64,000 nucleotides of DNA, taken from the NCBI RefSeq assembly GCF_042683565.1, contig NZ_JBHUJW010000043.1, positions 744,001 to 808,000 on the forward strand, read 5' to 3'. Origin of the DNA: Brevibacillus sp042683565. GTDB lineage: Bacteria; Bacillota; Bacilli; Brevibacillales; Brevibacillaceae. The translations under genes and the position numbers were made by a program. The notes under the pieces were generated by a model. That model did not search any database. It was not told the origin of the DNA and worked only from the letters and a program-made list of their open reading frames with translations. Shown here one piece after another: positions 1-7,776 of this stretch (positions are counted from its first letter, which is position 1; the number at the start of each line of letters is the position of its first letter).

Positions 1-792
1 CGGGTCCAGCCTGGCCAGCTCGTTGACTGCCTGAATGACTTTCGCCGCGCCGAGCAAGGCGTCCTGACGCATGTTCATGGGGACGGAGCCTGCGTGTCCG
101 GCAAAGCCAGTCATTTCCACCGTCCACCAGAGCGGTCCGGAGATGGCGGAGACGATCCCGATTGGTTCGTCTGCGCGGTCGAGGACGGGACCTTGCTCGA
201 TGTGCAGTTCCAGGTATGCGCCAATGCTGCCTTCCGGATAGACGGACTCCGCGAGCAGCTCCGGGTCACAGCCAAACTCCACCAGCGCCTGTCTGCGCGT
301 CACGCCGTTTTTGTCCGCGCGCTCCAACTCCCCTGGCTCGAGCCTGTTCAGGATGCCTCTCGCGCCGAACAGCCCTTTTTGAAAACGGCAGCCTTCCTCG
401 TCGCAAAACGCGATCACTTCTACGCTTCTGTCCGGCACGAGCCCTTGCTCCTGCATCGTCTGCAAGACCTCCAGCGCCCCCAGCACGCCGATGACGCCAT
501 CGTACTGCCCGCCGTACGGCTGCGAGTCGATGTGGGACCCGACCAGCAGCAGCGGCGCGTCGGGATTGCGGCCGTTCAGGCGCCCGATGAGGTTGCCGAA
601 ATGGTCGATCCGCGTCTGCAGCCCTGCCTCGTCCATCCAGCGGCGGACCTGTTCCACCCCTGCCCGATCCTGTGGCGACAAAGCCAAACGGCATACGCCC
701 GTCTCGCTGATTTTCCCGATCTGCGCAAGGTCGCGGATTCGCTTCTGCAGCCGATCCTGATTAATGGTGAACGACTTCACTTTTCCGGTCAT
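1..792 (-). CDS. M20-family amidohydrolase (allantoate amidohydrolase / N-carbamoyl-L-amino acid hydrolase), partial
   Basis: Zn-dependent hydrolase that would remove a carbamoyl/ureido group from an N-carbamoyl amino acid or allantoate in the cytoplasm. Only the first 264 codons are in the window; the gene runs off the left edge. Translating the minus strand gives a start MTGKVKSFTI, then the metal-site motif GSHIDSQPYGGQYDGVIGVL, the CDEEG motif with the catalytic and bridging acidic residues, and ELHIEQGP followed by SGPLWWTV, which is the usual order in this family. The ATG at 792 is preceded by GAGGAGG at good spacing. Substrate cannot be decided from sequence alone. Confidence 0.85.
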   Translation of the reverse strand, partial: MTGKVKSFTINQDRLQKRIRDLAQIGKISETGVCRLALSPQDRAGVEQVRRWMDEAGLQTRIDHFGNLIGRLNGRNPDAPLLLVGSHIDSQPYGGQYDGVIGVLGALEVLQTMQEQGLVPDRSVEVIAFCDEEGCRFQKGLFGARGILNRLEPGELERADKNGVTRRQALVEFGCDPELLAESVYPEGSIGAYLELHIEQGPVLDRADEPIGIVSAISGPLWWTVEMTGFAGHAGSVPMNMRQDALLGAAKVIQAVNELARLDP

Positions 793-1124
793 GATTGCTT
801 GACCTCCTCGTCCTTTTTGGATAGACAAGCTCTCCGTTCATCATGGTTAGCAGTACGTGCAACAGCCATCACCTGTTGCCTCTCCCAAAATCGTATGCGC
901 CTCGTCCCATTCCTAGTAGTGAATTACGATCATCCGGTCGACTTATCCCGCTTGCATGAAAAATAAAAAGGGCGCCAGAACACCCCCTTTGCGCAGGTGT
1001 AAATCTGACGCCTTCCCGTATCCGCTATCAGGCTCTACTTGTTTACGTTTTGCTTCTCAACTTTACTCGAGGGTTCGATCGAATTTCTAATCCAGCATAC
1101 GAAAACAACTCACTTTCACGGTAT
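793..1124. other. Intergenic stretch with one leftward terminator
   Basis: No convincing gene is seen. A rightward open frame through this stretch is the antisense of the amidohydrolase and has no ribosome site. The only structure I can support is the hairpin at 957-1013, oriented leftwards, which would end a transcript coming from the small minus-strand frame at 1125-1259. Confidence 0.5.
957..1013 (-). terminator. Rho-independent terminator
   Basis: On the minus strand an imperfect inverted repeat (GGCGTCAG...ACACC pairing with GGTGT...CTGGCGCC) is followed directly by CTTTTTATTTTT. It lies downstream of the small frame at 1125-1259 and upstream of the amidohydrolase, so it separates the two. 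Confidence 0.6.
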
Positions 1125-1259
1125 TCAATCCTGGTAATTTTCTCCTGAATTAGGTATTACCACGGTTTCACCATTCTTTACCAGTAGTACAGTCAGAGTT
1201 CGATTCCCTGTATACAGATTACACCTAAGAACCTTCCTGCAATTTCGGGCTTTTTCCAC
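1125..1259 (-). CDS. Possible small protein, 44 residues, unknown
   Basis: I do not recognise it. A GTG at 1259 follows GGAGGT with a 7-base gap (GGAGGTAACTCCTGTG), an excellent ribosome site. The product begins MEKARNCRKV and ends IPNSGENYQD; it is basic at the start and has a short beta-like hydrophobic centre (TLTVLLVK). No signal peptide or membrane span is apparent. A terminator lies 110 bases downstream on the same strand. It is divergent from the small gene at 1372. It may be real, but the size makes chance possible. Confidence 0.35.
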   Translation of the reverse strand: MEKARNCRKVLRCNLYTGNRTLTVLLVKNGETVVIPNSGENYQD

Positions 1260-1309
1260 AGGAGTTACCTCCAGGCACTTGCTTCCCGCTCGCCCTGCCC
1301 CCTGCACCA

Positions 1310-1338
1310 TTGGGGCAAAACCGGGAGTCTGCTATAAT
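1310..1338 (+). promoter_or_regulatory. Sigma-A type promoter for the 1372 gene
   Basis: TTGGGG (1310-1315) and a perfect TATAAT (1333-1338) are separated by 17 bases, with the start codon of the next gene 34 bases downstream of the -10. Confidence 0.7.
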
Positions 1339-1371
1339 GAAACCAGTTGTCAGGCGGGAGGAGTCAACAGT

Positions 1372-1548
1372 ATGGAAGATTGGCAAAACAGGCCGGTGAA
1401 AACGATCGAACGGCCAAAAAAGCGCGGCATCGTAGAGTATGTCGATGATGATTACATCGTGGTGTACTTTACGGCTCCCCGAAAAGAGCGCGTGATCTTT
1501 TCCAGCAAGGAGTCTTTTCTAAGCAAAGTGGAATTTGTGGAGGAATAG
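1372..1548 (+). CDS. Small conserved-looking protein, 58 residues, unknown
   Basis: A hydrophilic protein with a basic N-terminus (RPVKTIERPKKRG) followed by a beta-rich half containing VEYVDDDYIVVYF and ending KVEFVEE. There is no signal peptide or membrane segment, so it is probably cytoplasmic. Start chosen at ATG 1372 because GGGAGGAG precedes it and a promoter with perfect TATAAT lies just upstream; a strong hairpin follows the stop. It is therefore a complete monocistronic unit. I cannot assign a function. Confidence 0.7.
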   Translation: MEDWQNRPVKTIERPKKRGIVEYVDDDYIVVYFTAPRKERVIFSSKESFLSKVEFVEE

Positions 1549-1562
1549 CTTCCGCATGGGAA

Positions 1563-1606
1563 AAGACCTTGCCCGTCACGATGCGTCGTGCTGGCAAGGT
1601 CTATTT
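1563..1606. terminator. Bidirectional terminator
   Basis: AGACCTTGCC pairs with GGCAAGGTCT around an inner CACGA/TCGTG stem. It serves the rightward gene ending at 1548 and, read leftwards (TTTT follows the stem), the ABC-F gene whose stop is at 1624. Confidence 0.75.
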
Positions 1607-1623
1607 GCTGTGCATATCAGGCT

Positions 1624-3237
1624 TTACGCGTAGTGTGCTTCGCGCAGCTGTTTGATTTCTTCGCTTTCCAGGTATTCGTCGTAGGTCATCATTTTGTCGA
1701 TGATGCCTTTCGGCGTGAACTCGATGATGCGGTTGGCAATCGTCTGCACGAACTGGTGGTCATGGGAGACGAACAGCAATGTGCCGTCGAAGTCGATCAA
1801 GCCGTTGTTCAGCGCCGTGATCGATTCCAGATCCAGGTGGTTCGTCGGTTCGTCCATGATGAGCACGTTGGCGCCGGACAGCATCATTTTGGCCAGCATG
1901 CAGCGCACTTTTTCTCCCCCGGACAGCACGTTCGCTTTTTTCAGCGCTTCGTCGCCGGAGAACAGCATGCGTCCCAAAAAGCCGCGGATGAACGTCTCAT
2001 CCTGCTCTTTGGAGTATTGGCGCAACCAGTCGACCAGATTGAGATCAGTATCGAAGTAGGCGGAGTTGTCTTTCGGGAAGTATGCCTGAGAAGTCGTGAT
2101 GCCCCATTCAAACGTCCCTTCATCCGGCTGCACTTCACCCATCAAAATTTGGAAGAACGTCGTTTTCGCCAGCTCGTTCGGCCCGACAAACGCCACCTTG
2201 TCTCCTTTGTTGATGACGAGGTGCAGCTTTTCAAACAGCTTCTCGCCATCGACGGTTTTGCCCAGGCCCTCGATCTGCAACAAGTTTTTGCCTGCCTCGC
2301 GCTCCGGCTTGAAGTTGATGAACGGATATTTGCGGCTGGATGGACGAATGTCTTCCAGCGTAATTTTCTCCAACAGTTTTTTCCGCGACGTCGCCTGCTT
2401 GGACTTGGAAGCATTGGCGGAGAAGCGCGCGATAAACTCCTGCAGTTCCTTCATCTTCTCTTCTTTTTTCTTGTTCTGCTCGCGAGCCATCTTCAGCGCC
2501 AGCTGGCTGGACTCGTACCAGAAGTCGTAGTTCCCCACGTACATCTGAATCTTGCCGAAGTCAATATCGGCGATGTGCGTGCACACCTTGTTCAGGAAGT
2601 GACGGTCGTGGGATACGACAATGACGGTGTTCTCGTAATCCGCCAGAAAGTTTTCCAGCCAGCGGATCGACTCGATGTCCAGGTGGTTGGTCGGCTCGTC
2701 AAGCAGCAGAATGTGCGGATTGCCGAACAGTGCCTGTGCCAGCAGCACGCGCACTTTCTCCGTACCGGACAAATCCTTCATCAGCTTGTCGTGCAGATCG
2801 GTCGGGATGCCAAGGCCGATCAGGAGGCTTGCCGCGTCAGCCTCGGCCATCCAGCCGTTCAGTTCTTCAAATTCGCCCTCCAGCTCGGAGGCGCGGTTGC
2901 CGTCCGCTTCGGAGAAATCCTCTTTCATGTAGAGAGCCGTTTTTTCTTCCATGATCTCATAGAGCCGTTTGTGGCCCATGATCACGGTCTTCAGCACTTC
3001 AAATTCATCAAATTCAAAGTGGTTTTGTTTCAATACGGCGATCCGCTCGCCTGGGGTCACAGAGACATGGCCGCTGGTCGGTTCGATCTCGCCGGAGAGA
3101 ATCTTGAGAAATGTAGATTTTCCCGCACCGTTCGCGCCGATGAGGCCGTAACAGTTACCGGGGGTAAACTTGATGGATACATCTTCAAACAGGGCGCGTT
3201 TGCCGTAGCGCAGCGTCACGTTCTGAGTGCTTATCAT
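1624..3237 (-). CDS. ABC-F family ATPase (YbiT/YkpA type)
   Basis: A 537-residue protein with two ABC ATPase domains and no membrane segments. Such ABC-F proteins act on the ribosome, as translation factors or in ribosome protection. Domain 1 has Walker A GANGAGKS, signature LSGTEKVR and Walker B LLLDEPTNHLD; a charged linker rich in Lys/Glu follows; domain 2 has signature LSGGEKVR and LIMDEPTNHLD. Domain 2's P-loop reads GPNELAKTT, with Ala where Gly is usual. Start placed at ATG 3237 (MISTQNVTLRYG), the typical family N-terminus, behind AGGCAGGT; an in-frame TTG 33 bases upstream is less likely. Which ABC-F subgroup role it plays is not decidable here. Confidence 0.88.
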   Translation of the reverse strand: MISTQNVTLRYGKRALFEDVSIKFTPGNCYGLIGANGAGKSTFLKILSGEIEPTSGHVSVTPGERIAVLKQNHFEFDEFEVLKTVIMGHKRLYEIMEEKTALYMKEDFSEADGNRASELEGEFEELNGWMAEADAASLLIGLGIPTDLHDKLMKDLSGTEKVRVLLAQALFGNPHILLLDEPTNHLDIESIRWLENFLADYENTVIVVSHDRHFLNKVCTHIADIDFGKIQMYVGNYDFWYESSQLALKMAREQNKKKEEKMKELQEFIARFSANASKSKQATSRKKLLEKITLEDIRPSSRKYPFINFKPEREAGKNLLQIEGLGKTVDGEKLFEKLHLVINKGDKVAFVGPNELAKTTFFQILMGEVQPDEGTFEWGITTSQAYFPKDNSAYFDTDLNLVDWLRQYSKEQDETFIRGFLGRMLFSGDEALKKANVLSGGEKVRCMLAKMMLSGANVLIMDEPTNHLDLESITALNNGLIDFDGTLLFVSHDHQFVQTIANRIIEFTPKGIIDKMMTYDEYLESEEIKQLREAHYA

Positions 3238-3389
3238 CGTCGCAATACCTGCCTTTTTTGAATCGTTCAAACACCTATCTTAACAGAGTTGGAGCAATAA
3301 TGCAAAAAAGCGGCCCTTTTTTATAGAACCGGGAACGACGGGGAAAACTAGCCCTGAACTTCCAATCCAGATAGAAAGAGGTAAAGCAC

Positions 3390-3506
3390 ATGTCCAAGAA
3401 AAACGGCGTGAAAAACGAGATGGGCAACAAAGAAAACCCGTCGCAGACCCGGTCGTCTACGACGGTGGGAAAAGAAGAAACCCGCTCCAAACAGCGCGGG
3501 GAGTAA
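3390..3506 (+). CDS. Small hydrophilic basic protein, 38 residues, unknown
   Basis: ATG 3390 is preceded by AGAGGT at normal spacing and the frame ends at a TAA followed within 16 bases by a rightward hairpin terminator. The product (MSKKNGVKNEMGNKENPSQT...) is almost wholly Lys/Asn/Gln/Ser/Thr/Glu, with no hydrophobic core. That composition resembles small spore or stress proteins of Bacillales, but I do not recognise a named family, so the spore idea is inference only. It is convergent with cysA. Confidence 0.5.
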   Translation: MSKKNGVKNEMGNKENPSQTRSSTTVGKEETRSKQRGE

Positions 3507-3521
3507 ATCGTGCCTACAGGT

Positions 3522-3553
3522 AAACCGGAATGCTCCGCTGCAGTCCGGTTTTT
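3522..3553 (+). terminator. Rho-independent terminator
   Basis: AAACCGGA pairs with TCCGGTTT, followed by a T-run. It ends the small rightward gene at 3390-3506 and lies just beyond the end of cysA. Confidence 0.65.
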
Positions 3554-3565
3554 CGTATTTCCTGC

Positions 3566-4678
3566 TCACATGCTGGCGCGCAGCGGTACGAGTACCGGGG
3601 TCGGGGCAACAGCAGGCGCCGATTCCACGTAGAACGAAAGATTGTGCAGCGTGACGTAGACGATGCCTCTCTCCTCTAGTGCAAGCTCCGCGAACCGTTG
3701 GCGCGTCAGCTCTGCTTCAAACACCTCATTCGTATCCAGTCGCTTCAGATCGAGGCGGACGATCGGGCCGAGCAGGGAAATGTGCCGGATCTGTGCCTGT
3801 ACGGACTGTCGCGATTTCGGCGCGAGCGTGATTTCCACGTCATGCGGACGCATATACCCGACCGCCGGGAACTCTCCCGGCCTTTGTGCCCATTGCGTCT
3901 CGAATTCGGCTTCGCCCAGCTTGACCTTGCCGTCGTGAATTCTCCCGTGAAACAGGTTGACCCTCCCAAGGAAGCTGTACACGAATGGATTGGCGGGCTG
4001 GTTGTAGATCTCCTCCGGCGAGCCGACCTGCTCGACCCTGCCTTCGTTCATGACGACTACCTGATCGGCCAGCTCCATCGCTTCCTCCTGATCATGGGTG
4101 ACGAACAGAATGGTCAAGCCGAGCTTTTCGTGCAAATGGCGCAGCCACCGCCGCAGCTCCTGCCTGACCTTGGTGTCGAGGGCGCCAAACGGTTCGTCGA
4201 GCAGCAAAAACTTCGGCTCCACTGCAAGCGCCCTGGCCAGTGCGACACGCTGGCGCTGACCGCCGGAAAGCTGGGACGGGTAGCGATGTGCCAGTCCTTC
4301 GAGCTGCACCAGCTTTAGCAAGGAATGCACGCGCTCCTGGATTTCTGCCTTGCTCGGACGGGTCTTGCGCGAGCGGACCGTCAAGCCGAACGCGATGTTG
4401 TCGAAAATGGTCATATGCCGAAACAGCGCGTAATGCTGAAAGACGAAGCCGACGCGCCGCTCGCGCACATCCCGGTCGGTATTGTCCTCCCCGTTGAACA
4501 GGATGCTGCCTTGCTCCGGCTGTTCGAGTCCGGCAATCAGGCGCAGCAAGGTCGTTTTGCCGGAGCCGGACGGACCGAGCAAGGCAACCAGTTCGCCCTC
4601 GGGGATATGCAGACTGACATCCTTTAACGCCGTAAAGTTTTTATACGACTTGGTTATGTTCACGACTTCTATGCTCAT
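3566..4678 (-). CDS. cysA: Sulfate/thiosulfate ABC importer, ATP-binding subunit
   Basis: Energises sulfate uptake at the cytoplasmic face of the CysT-CysW channel. 370 residues. Walker A GPSGSGKT is at 35-42, the signature LSGGQ at 137-141 and Walker B LLLDEP at 158-163, followed by a C-terminal regulatory beta domain as in other CysA/MalK-type proteins. Start is ATG 4678 (MSIEVVNITKSY) behind AGGAGAG; a longer reading would add an atypical basic leader. It overlaps the end of cysW by 38 bases, so the two are translationally linked. It is the last gene of the sbp-cysT-cysW-cysA operon. Confidence 0.92.
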   Translation of the reverse strand: MSIEVVNITKSYKNFTALKDVSLHIPEGELVALLGPSGSGKTTLLRLIAGLEQPEQGSILFNGEDNTDRDVRERRVGFVFQHYALFRHMTIFDNIAFGLTVRSRKTRPSKAEIQERVHSLLKLVQLEGLAHRYPSQLSGGQRQRVALARALAVEPKFLLLDEPFGALDTKVRQELRRWLRHLHEKLGLTILFVTHDQEEAMELADQVVVMNEGRVEQVGSPEEIYNQPANPFVYSFLGRVNLFHGRIHDGKVKLGEAEFETQWAQRPGEFPAVGYMRPHDVEITLAPKSRQSVQAQIRHISLLGPIVRLDLKRLDTNEVFEAELTRQRFAELALEERGIVYVTLHNLSFYVESAPAVAPTPVLVPLRASM

Positions 4679-5543
4679 ACGGCTCTCTCTCCTGATCCAC
4701 GTAATGATAATGCTCCTCATGCGCGCTTTTCTGCTTTTCCGTCTTCCATTCGATCAGGCTTTTGACGACCAGTGTCACGAGCGCAAGCACGGCGAGCAGA
4801 GTAGCCACGGCAAACGCTGCGGCGAACTGGTACTCGTTGTATAAAATCTCGACGTGCAGCGGCAGCGTATTGGTCATTCCCCGTATATGACCGGAGACGA
4901 CCGACACCGCGCCAAACTCGCCCATCGCCCGGGCGTTGCACAGGATGACGCCGTACAAAAGACCCCACTTCACATTGGGCAGCGTCACGCGAATGAACGT
5001 TTTCCAGCCACTTGCCCCAAGGGAGACGGCTGCCTCCTCCTCGTCCTTTCCTTGCGCTTCCATGATCGGAATCAGCTCACGGGCGACGAACGGAAAGGTG
5101 ACAAAGGTCGTCGCCAGCACGATGCCGGGAACGGCGAAAATGATCTTGATGTCGTACGCCGCAAGCCACGGTCCGAGCAATCCCTGGCTGCCGAACAGCA
5201 GGACGAAAATCAGGCCGGCGATGACGGGAGACACGGCGAAAGGCAGATCGATCAAAGTCAGCAGCACGTTTTTTCCCCGGAAGGAAAATTTGGCGATTGC
5301 CCAGGCGGCTGCGATGCCGAATGTGACATTGAGCGGCACGCTGATCGCAGCCACGAACAAGGTCAGCTTGACAGCGGACAAGGTCTCCGGCTCCGTGATG
5401 GCATCCGCGAAAACAGTTGCTCCCTGTTTGAACGCTTCGCTAAAGACGGCGATGAGCGGCAGGATGAGAAACAGCGCTAGGAACAGCAGTGCAAGACCAA
5501 TCAGCAGCCAGCGTACGAAACGCGGCTCCGTCAAATGCTTCAC
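4641..5543 (-). CDS. cysW: Sulfate ABC importer permease subunit CysW
   Basis: One of the two membrane subunits forming the sulfate channel. 300 residues with about six transmembrane segments; the EAA loop that docks onto the ATPase reads EEEAAVSLGASGWKTF. The C-terminus is unusually polar, with a His/Glu-rich tail (HEEHYHYVDQEREPYEHR), which may be a metal-binding quirk or simply lineage-specific. The start is a GTG at 5543 preceded by a perfect AGGAGGTC. It lies 12 bases after cysT and overlaps cysA. Confidence 0.92.
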   Translation of the reverse strand: MKHLTEPRFVRWLLIGLALLFLALFLILPLIAVFSEAFKQGATVFADAITEPETLSAVKLTLFVAAISVPLNVTFGIAAAWAIAKFSFRGKNVLLTLIDLPFAVSPVIAGLIFVLLFGSQGLLGPWLAAYDIKIIFAVPGIVLATTFVTFPFVARELIPIMEAQGKDEEEAAVSLGASGWKTFIRVTLPNVKWGLLYGVILCNARAMGEFGAVSVVSGHIRGMTNTLPLHVEILYNEYQFAAAFAVATLLAVLALVTLVVKSLIEWKTEKQKSAHEEHYHYVDQEREPYEHRSREHNQVV

Positions 5544-5555
5544 GGGTTGGACCTC

Positions 5556-6392
5556 CTATCGGGCAGCATCGAATTTGTTGATTCTCCACTGTAAGTAGTT
5601 GATGATGAGCAGCATCACGAAGGAAGCGACGAGCATCACGGTGGCAATCGCCGTAGCCCCTGCGTAGTCAAACTGCTCCAGCTTGGTCATGATCAGCAGC
5701 GGGACGATCTCTGTCTTCAGGGGCATATTTCCCGAAATGAACACGACGGAGCCGTACTCCCCCAAGGCGCGGGCGAACGCCAGAGCAAATCCGGTGACGA
5801 CTGCAGGCAACAGATGCGGCAAAATTACACGCAGAAAGGTGCTCCACCTGCTTGCTCCCAGCGTGGCTGCTGCCTCTTCCATCTGCAAATCCCAATCTTG
5901 CAGAACGGGCTGTACGGTACGGACGACGAACGGCAGGCCGATAAAGGTTAGCGCAACCCAGATGCCCAGCGGCGTGTACGCGACCTTGATCCCCCACTGG
6001 GCCAAATACTGGCCCAACCAGCCGTTTTCCGCATAGATCGAAGTCAAGGCAATTCCGCCGACGGCCGTAGGCAAGGCAAACGGCAAATCCACGATCCCGT
6101 CGATGATGCGCTTACCGAAAAACTGGTAGCGCGCCAGCACCCACGCCACCAGGACGCCGAACACCGCGTTGACGCATGCTGCAAAAAAGGAGGACAGAAT
6201 GCTCACCCGGATAGAGGCGAGCACTCTCGTATCGAGGATCGTCCCGATGAACTGCTCCCAGTTCATCGAGGACGCCTTCAGGAACAGCACGGATAGCGGG
6301 ATCAACACCAGCAGGCTGAGGTAAATGATCGTATAGCCCATCGTCATGCCAAAGCCTGGCAAAAACCCTCTGTTGCTAAGTAATTTTCTCAT
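5556..6392 (-). CDS. cysT: Sulfate ABC importer permease subunit CysT (CysU)
   Basis: Partner permease of CysW. 278 residues, about six membrane-spanning segments, with the EAA-loop sequence EEAAATLGASRWSTF in the second half and the conserved ALGEYGSVVFISGN segment of sulfate permeases. ATG 6392 follows GAGGAGTTAGCTCC. It sits 27 bases downstream of the binding-protein gene and 12 bases before cysW, consistent with one operon. Confidence 0.92.
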   Translation of the reverse strand: MRKLLSNRGFLPGFGMTMGYTIIYLSLLVLIPLSVLFLKASSMNWEQFIGTILDTRVLASIRVSILSSFFAACVNAVFGVLVAWVLARYQFFGKRIIDGIVDLPFALPTAVGGIALTSIYAENGWLGQYLAQWGIKVAYTPLGIWVALTFIGLPFVVRTVQPVLQDWDLQMEEAAATLGASRWSTFLRVILPHLLPAVVTGFALAFARALGEYGSVVFISGNMPLKTEIVPLLIMTKLEQFDYAGATAIATVMLVASFVMLLIINYLQWRINKFDAAR

Positions 6393-6419
6393 GGAGCTAA
6401 CTCCTCTGATGATGAGTGA

Positions 6420-7490
6420 TTATGGTTTGTAAATCTGATCGAAGACGCCTTGATCAGAGAAATGATCCTGTTGGGCTTTTGTCCACCCGCCGAACCATTC
6501 ATCGATGGTGTGAAGCTTGATGTCCGGGAAGGCTGGCTGGTGGGCTTTCAGCACTTCTTCGCTGCGTGGACGGTAGTAATGTTTGGCTGCCAGCTCCTGC
6601 CCTTTTTGGCTGTACAAAAACTGCAGGTAGGCATCCGCTACTTCCCGCGTCTTATGCTTATCTACGTATTTGTCCACGACAGTGACCGGCGGCTCCGCCA
6701 GAATGCTGAGCGACGGGTTGACGATCTCGAACTTGTCTTTCCCCAGCTCGTTTACTGCGAGATACGCCTCGTTTTCCCAGGCGATCAGCACATCCCCGAT
6801 GCCGCGCTCCACGAAAGTCGTCGTCGAGCCGCGCGCTCCGGAGTCCAGAACGGGCACGTTCTTAAACAGTTTGGTCACGAATTCCTTGGCTTTCGCTTCG
6901 TCGTGGTTGTATTTTTCCAGCGCATAACCCCAGGCCGCCAGATAGTTCCAGCGCGCCCCGCCGGAAGTCTTCGGATTCGGAGTGATGACGGAAATGCCGG
7001 GCTTGATCAAATCGTCCCAATCCTTGATCTGCTTCGGGTTTCCTTTGCGCACGAGGAAGACGATCGTCGAAGTGTACGGCGAGCTGTTCTCCTTCAATCT
7101 CTTTTGCCAGTCTGCCGGGATCAGGCCCCGCTCCGCAATCGCATCAATATCATATGCCAGCGCGAGTGTCACGACATCCGCTTCCAAGCCGTCAATGACC
7201 GAGCGCGACTGCTTGCCCGAGCCACCGTGCGATTGCTTGATGGTGACGGTCTGCCCCGTTTTCTGCTTCCACTCGGCGGCAAATGCGTTGTTCACATCCT
7301 GGTAAAACTCGCGGGTCGGATCGTAGGAGACGTTTAGCAGCTCTATTGCGGGAGGCGCATCTGCATCCGTCTTTGCATTCTCGCCGTCAGGCGCCGTCGT
7401 CGCTGCCGAGCATCCGCCGATCACAGCAGCCAGCGCGATGATGCCTACTCGTTTCCATAATGTCTGGATGGGATGGAAAGTCTTGATCAT
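6420..7490 (-). CDS. sbp: Sulfate-binding lipoprotein of the ABC importer
   Basis: Captures sulfate outside the membrane and delivers it to CysTW. The N-terminus has basic residues, a hydrophobic stretch and a lipobox IGGC, with Cys about residue 27, so it should be a membrane-anchored lipoprotein. The body has the family hallmarks LLNVSYDPTREFYQDVN, SHGGSGKQSRSV and NPKTSGGARWNYLAAWGYA. I prefer ATG 7490 because the upstream GTG (7502) sits only one base from GAGGAG; the alternative would add four residues. It is the first gene of the operon and has its own strong promoter. Confidence 0.92.
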   Translation of the reverse strand: MIKTFHPIQTLWKRVGIIALAAVIGGCSAATTAPDGENAKTDADAPPAIELLNVSYDPTREFYQDVNNAFAAEWKQKTGQTVTIKQSHGGSGKQSRSVIDGLEADVVTLALAYDIDAIAERGLIPADWQKRLKENSSPYTSTIVFLVRKGNPKQIKDWDDLIKPGISVITPNPKTSGGARWNYLAAWGYALEKYNHDEAKAKEFVTKLFKNVPVLDSGARGSTTTFVERGIGDVLIAWENEAYLAVNELGKDKFEIVNPSLSILAEPPVTVVDKYVDKHKTREVADAYLQFLYSQKGQELAAKHYYRPRSEEVLKAHQPAFPDIKLHTIDEWFGGWTKAQQDHFSDQGVFDQIYKP

Positions 7491-7550
7491 GGAATTTTTC
7501 ACTCCTCTGCAATCCTGAGTATTTTAATCGGATTAGTTTGTTTATACTGA

Positions 7551-7578
7551 ATTATACATTCCCATCGCTTCCTGTCAA
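7551..7578 (-). promoter_or_regulatory. Strong sigma-A promoter of the sulfate operon
   Basis: On the minus strand a perfect TTGACA and a perfect TATAAT are separated by 16 bases, giving a short leader of about 50 bases before sbp. There is no room for an S-box (SAM) riboswitch; control is more likely by a repressor such as CymR, but I cannot point to its operator with confidence. Confidence 0.8.
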
Positions 7579-7745
7579 CCATTTTTCCCATCTACACTAT
7601 GCCTATGTGCCAGGCGAAGTTCGGGTGTCTTTCGCCCAGGCTAAAAAATGGGCTGTGATTGCTGCATGCAAAAAAGCCCTCCCTTTGCGGAAGAGCCTGT
7701 GCCTGCCCTTGTGGCGAGCGGTGCGGGTGTTTAGGCGAACACAAA

Positions 7746-7776
7746 AAACGGACTGTCAAATCGACAACATCCGTTA
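7746..7776 (-). terminator. Terminator of the FAD oxidoreductase gene
   Basis: Minus-strand AACGGATGT pairs with ACAGTCCGTT and is followed by TTTTTTG. It overlaps the stop codon. A second weaker hairpin with a T6 tail (CTCTTCC/GGGAGGG, about 7677-7700) lies further downstream. Confidence 0.7.

Noticed and set aside
1588..3261. A 557-codon plus-strand frame
   Set aside because: It is the antisense of the ABC-F gene, whose motifs are unmistakable on the minus strand.
7491..7550. S-box (SAM) riboswitch for the sulfate operon
   Set aside because: The leader between the promoter and sbp is only about 50 bases, too short for the S-box fold.
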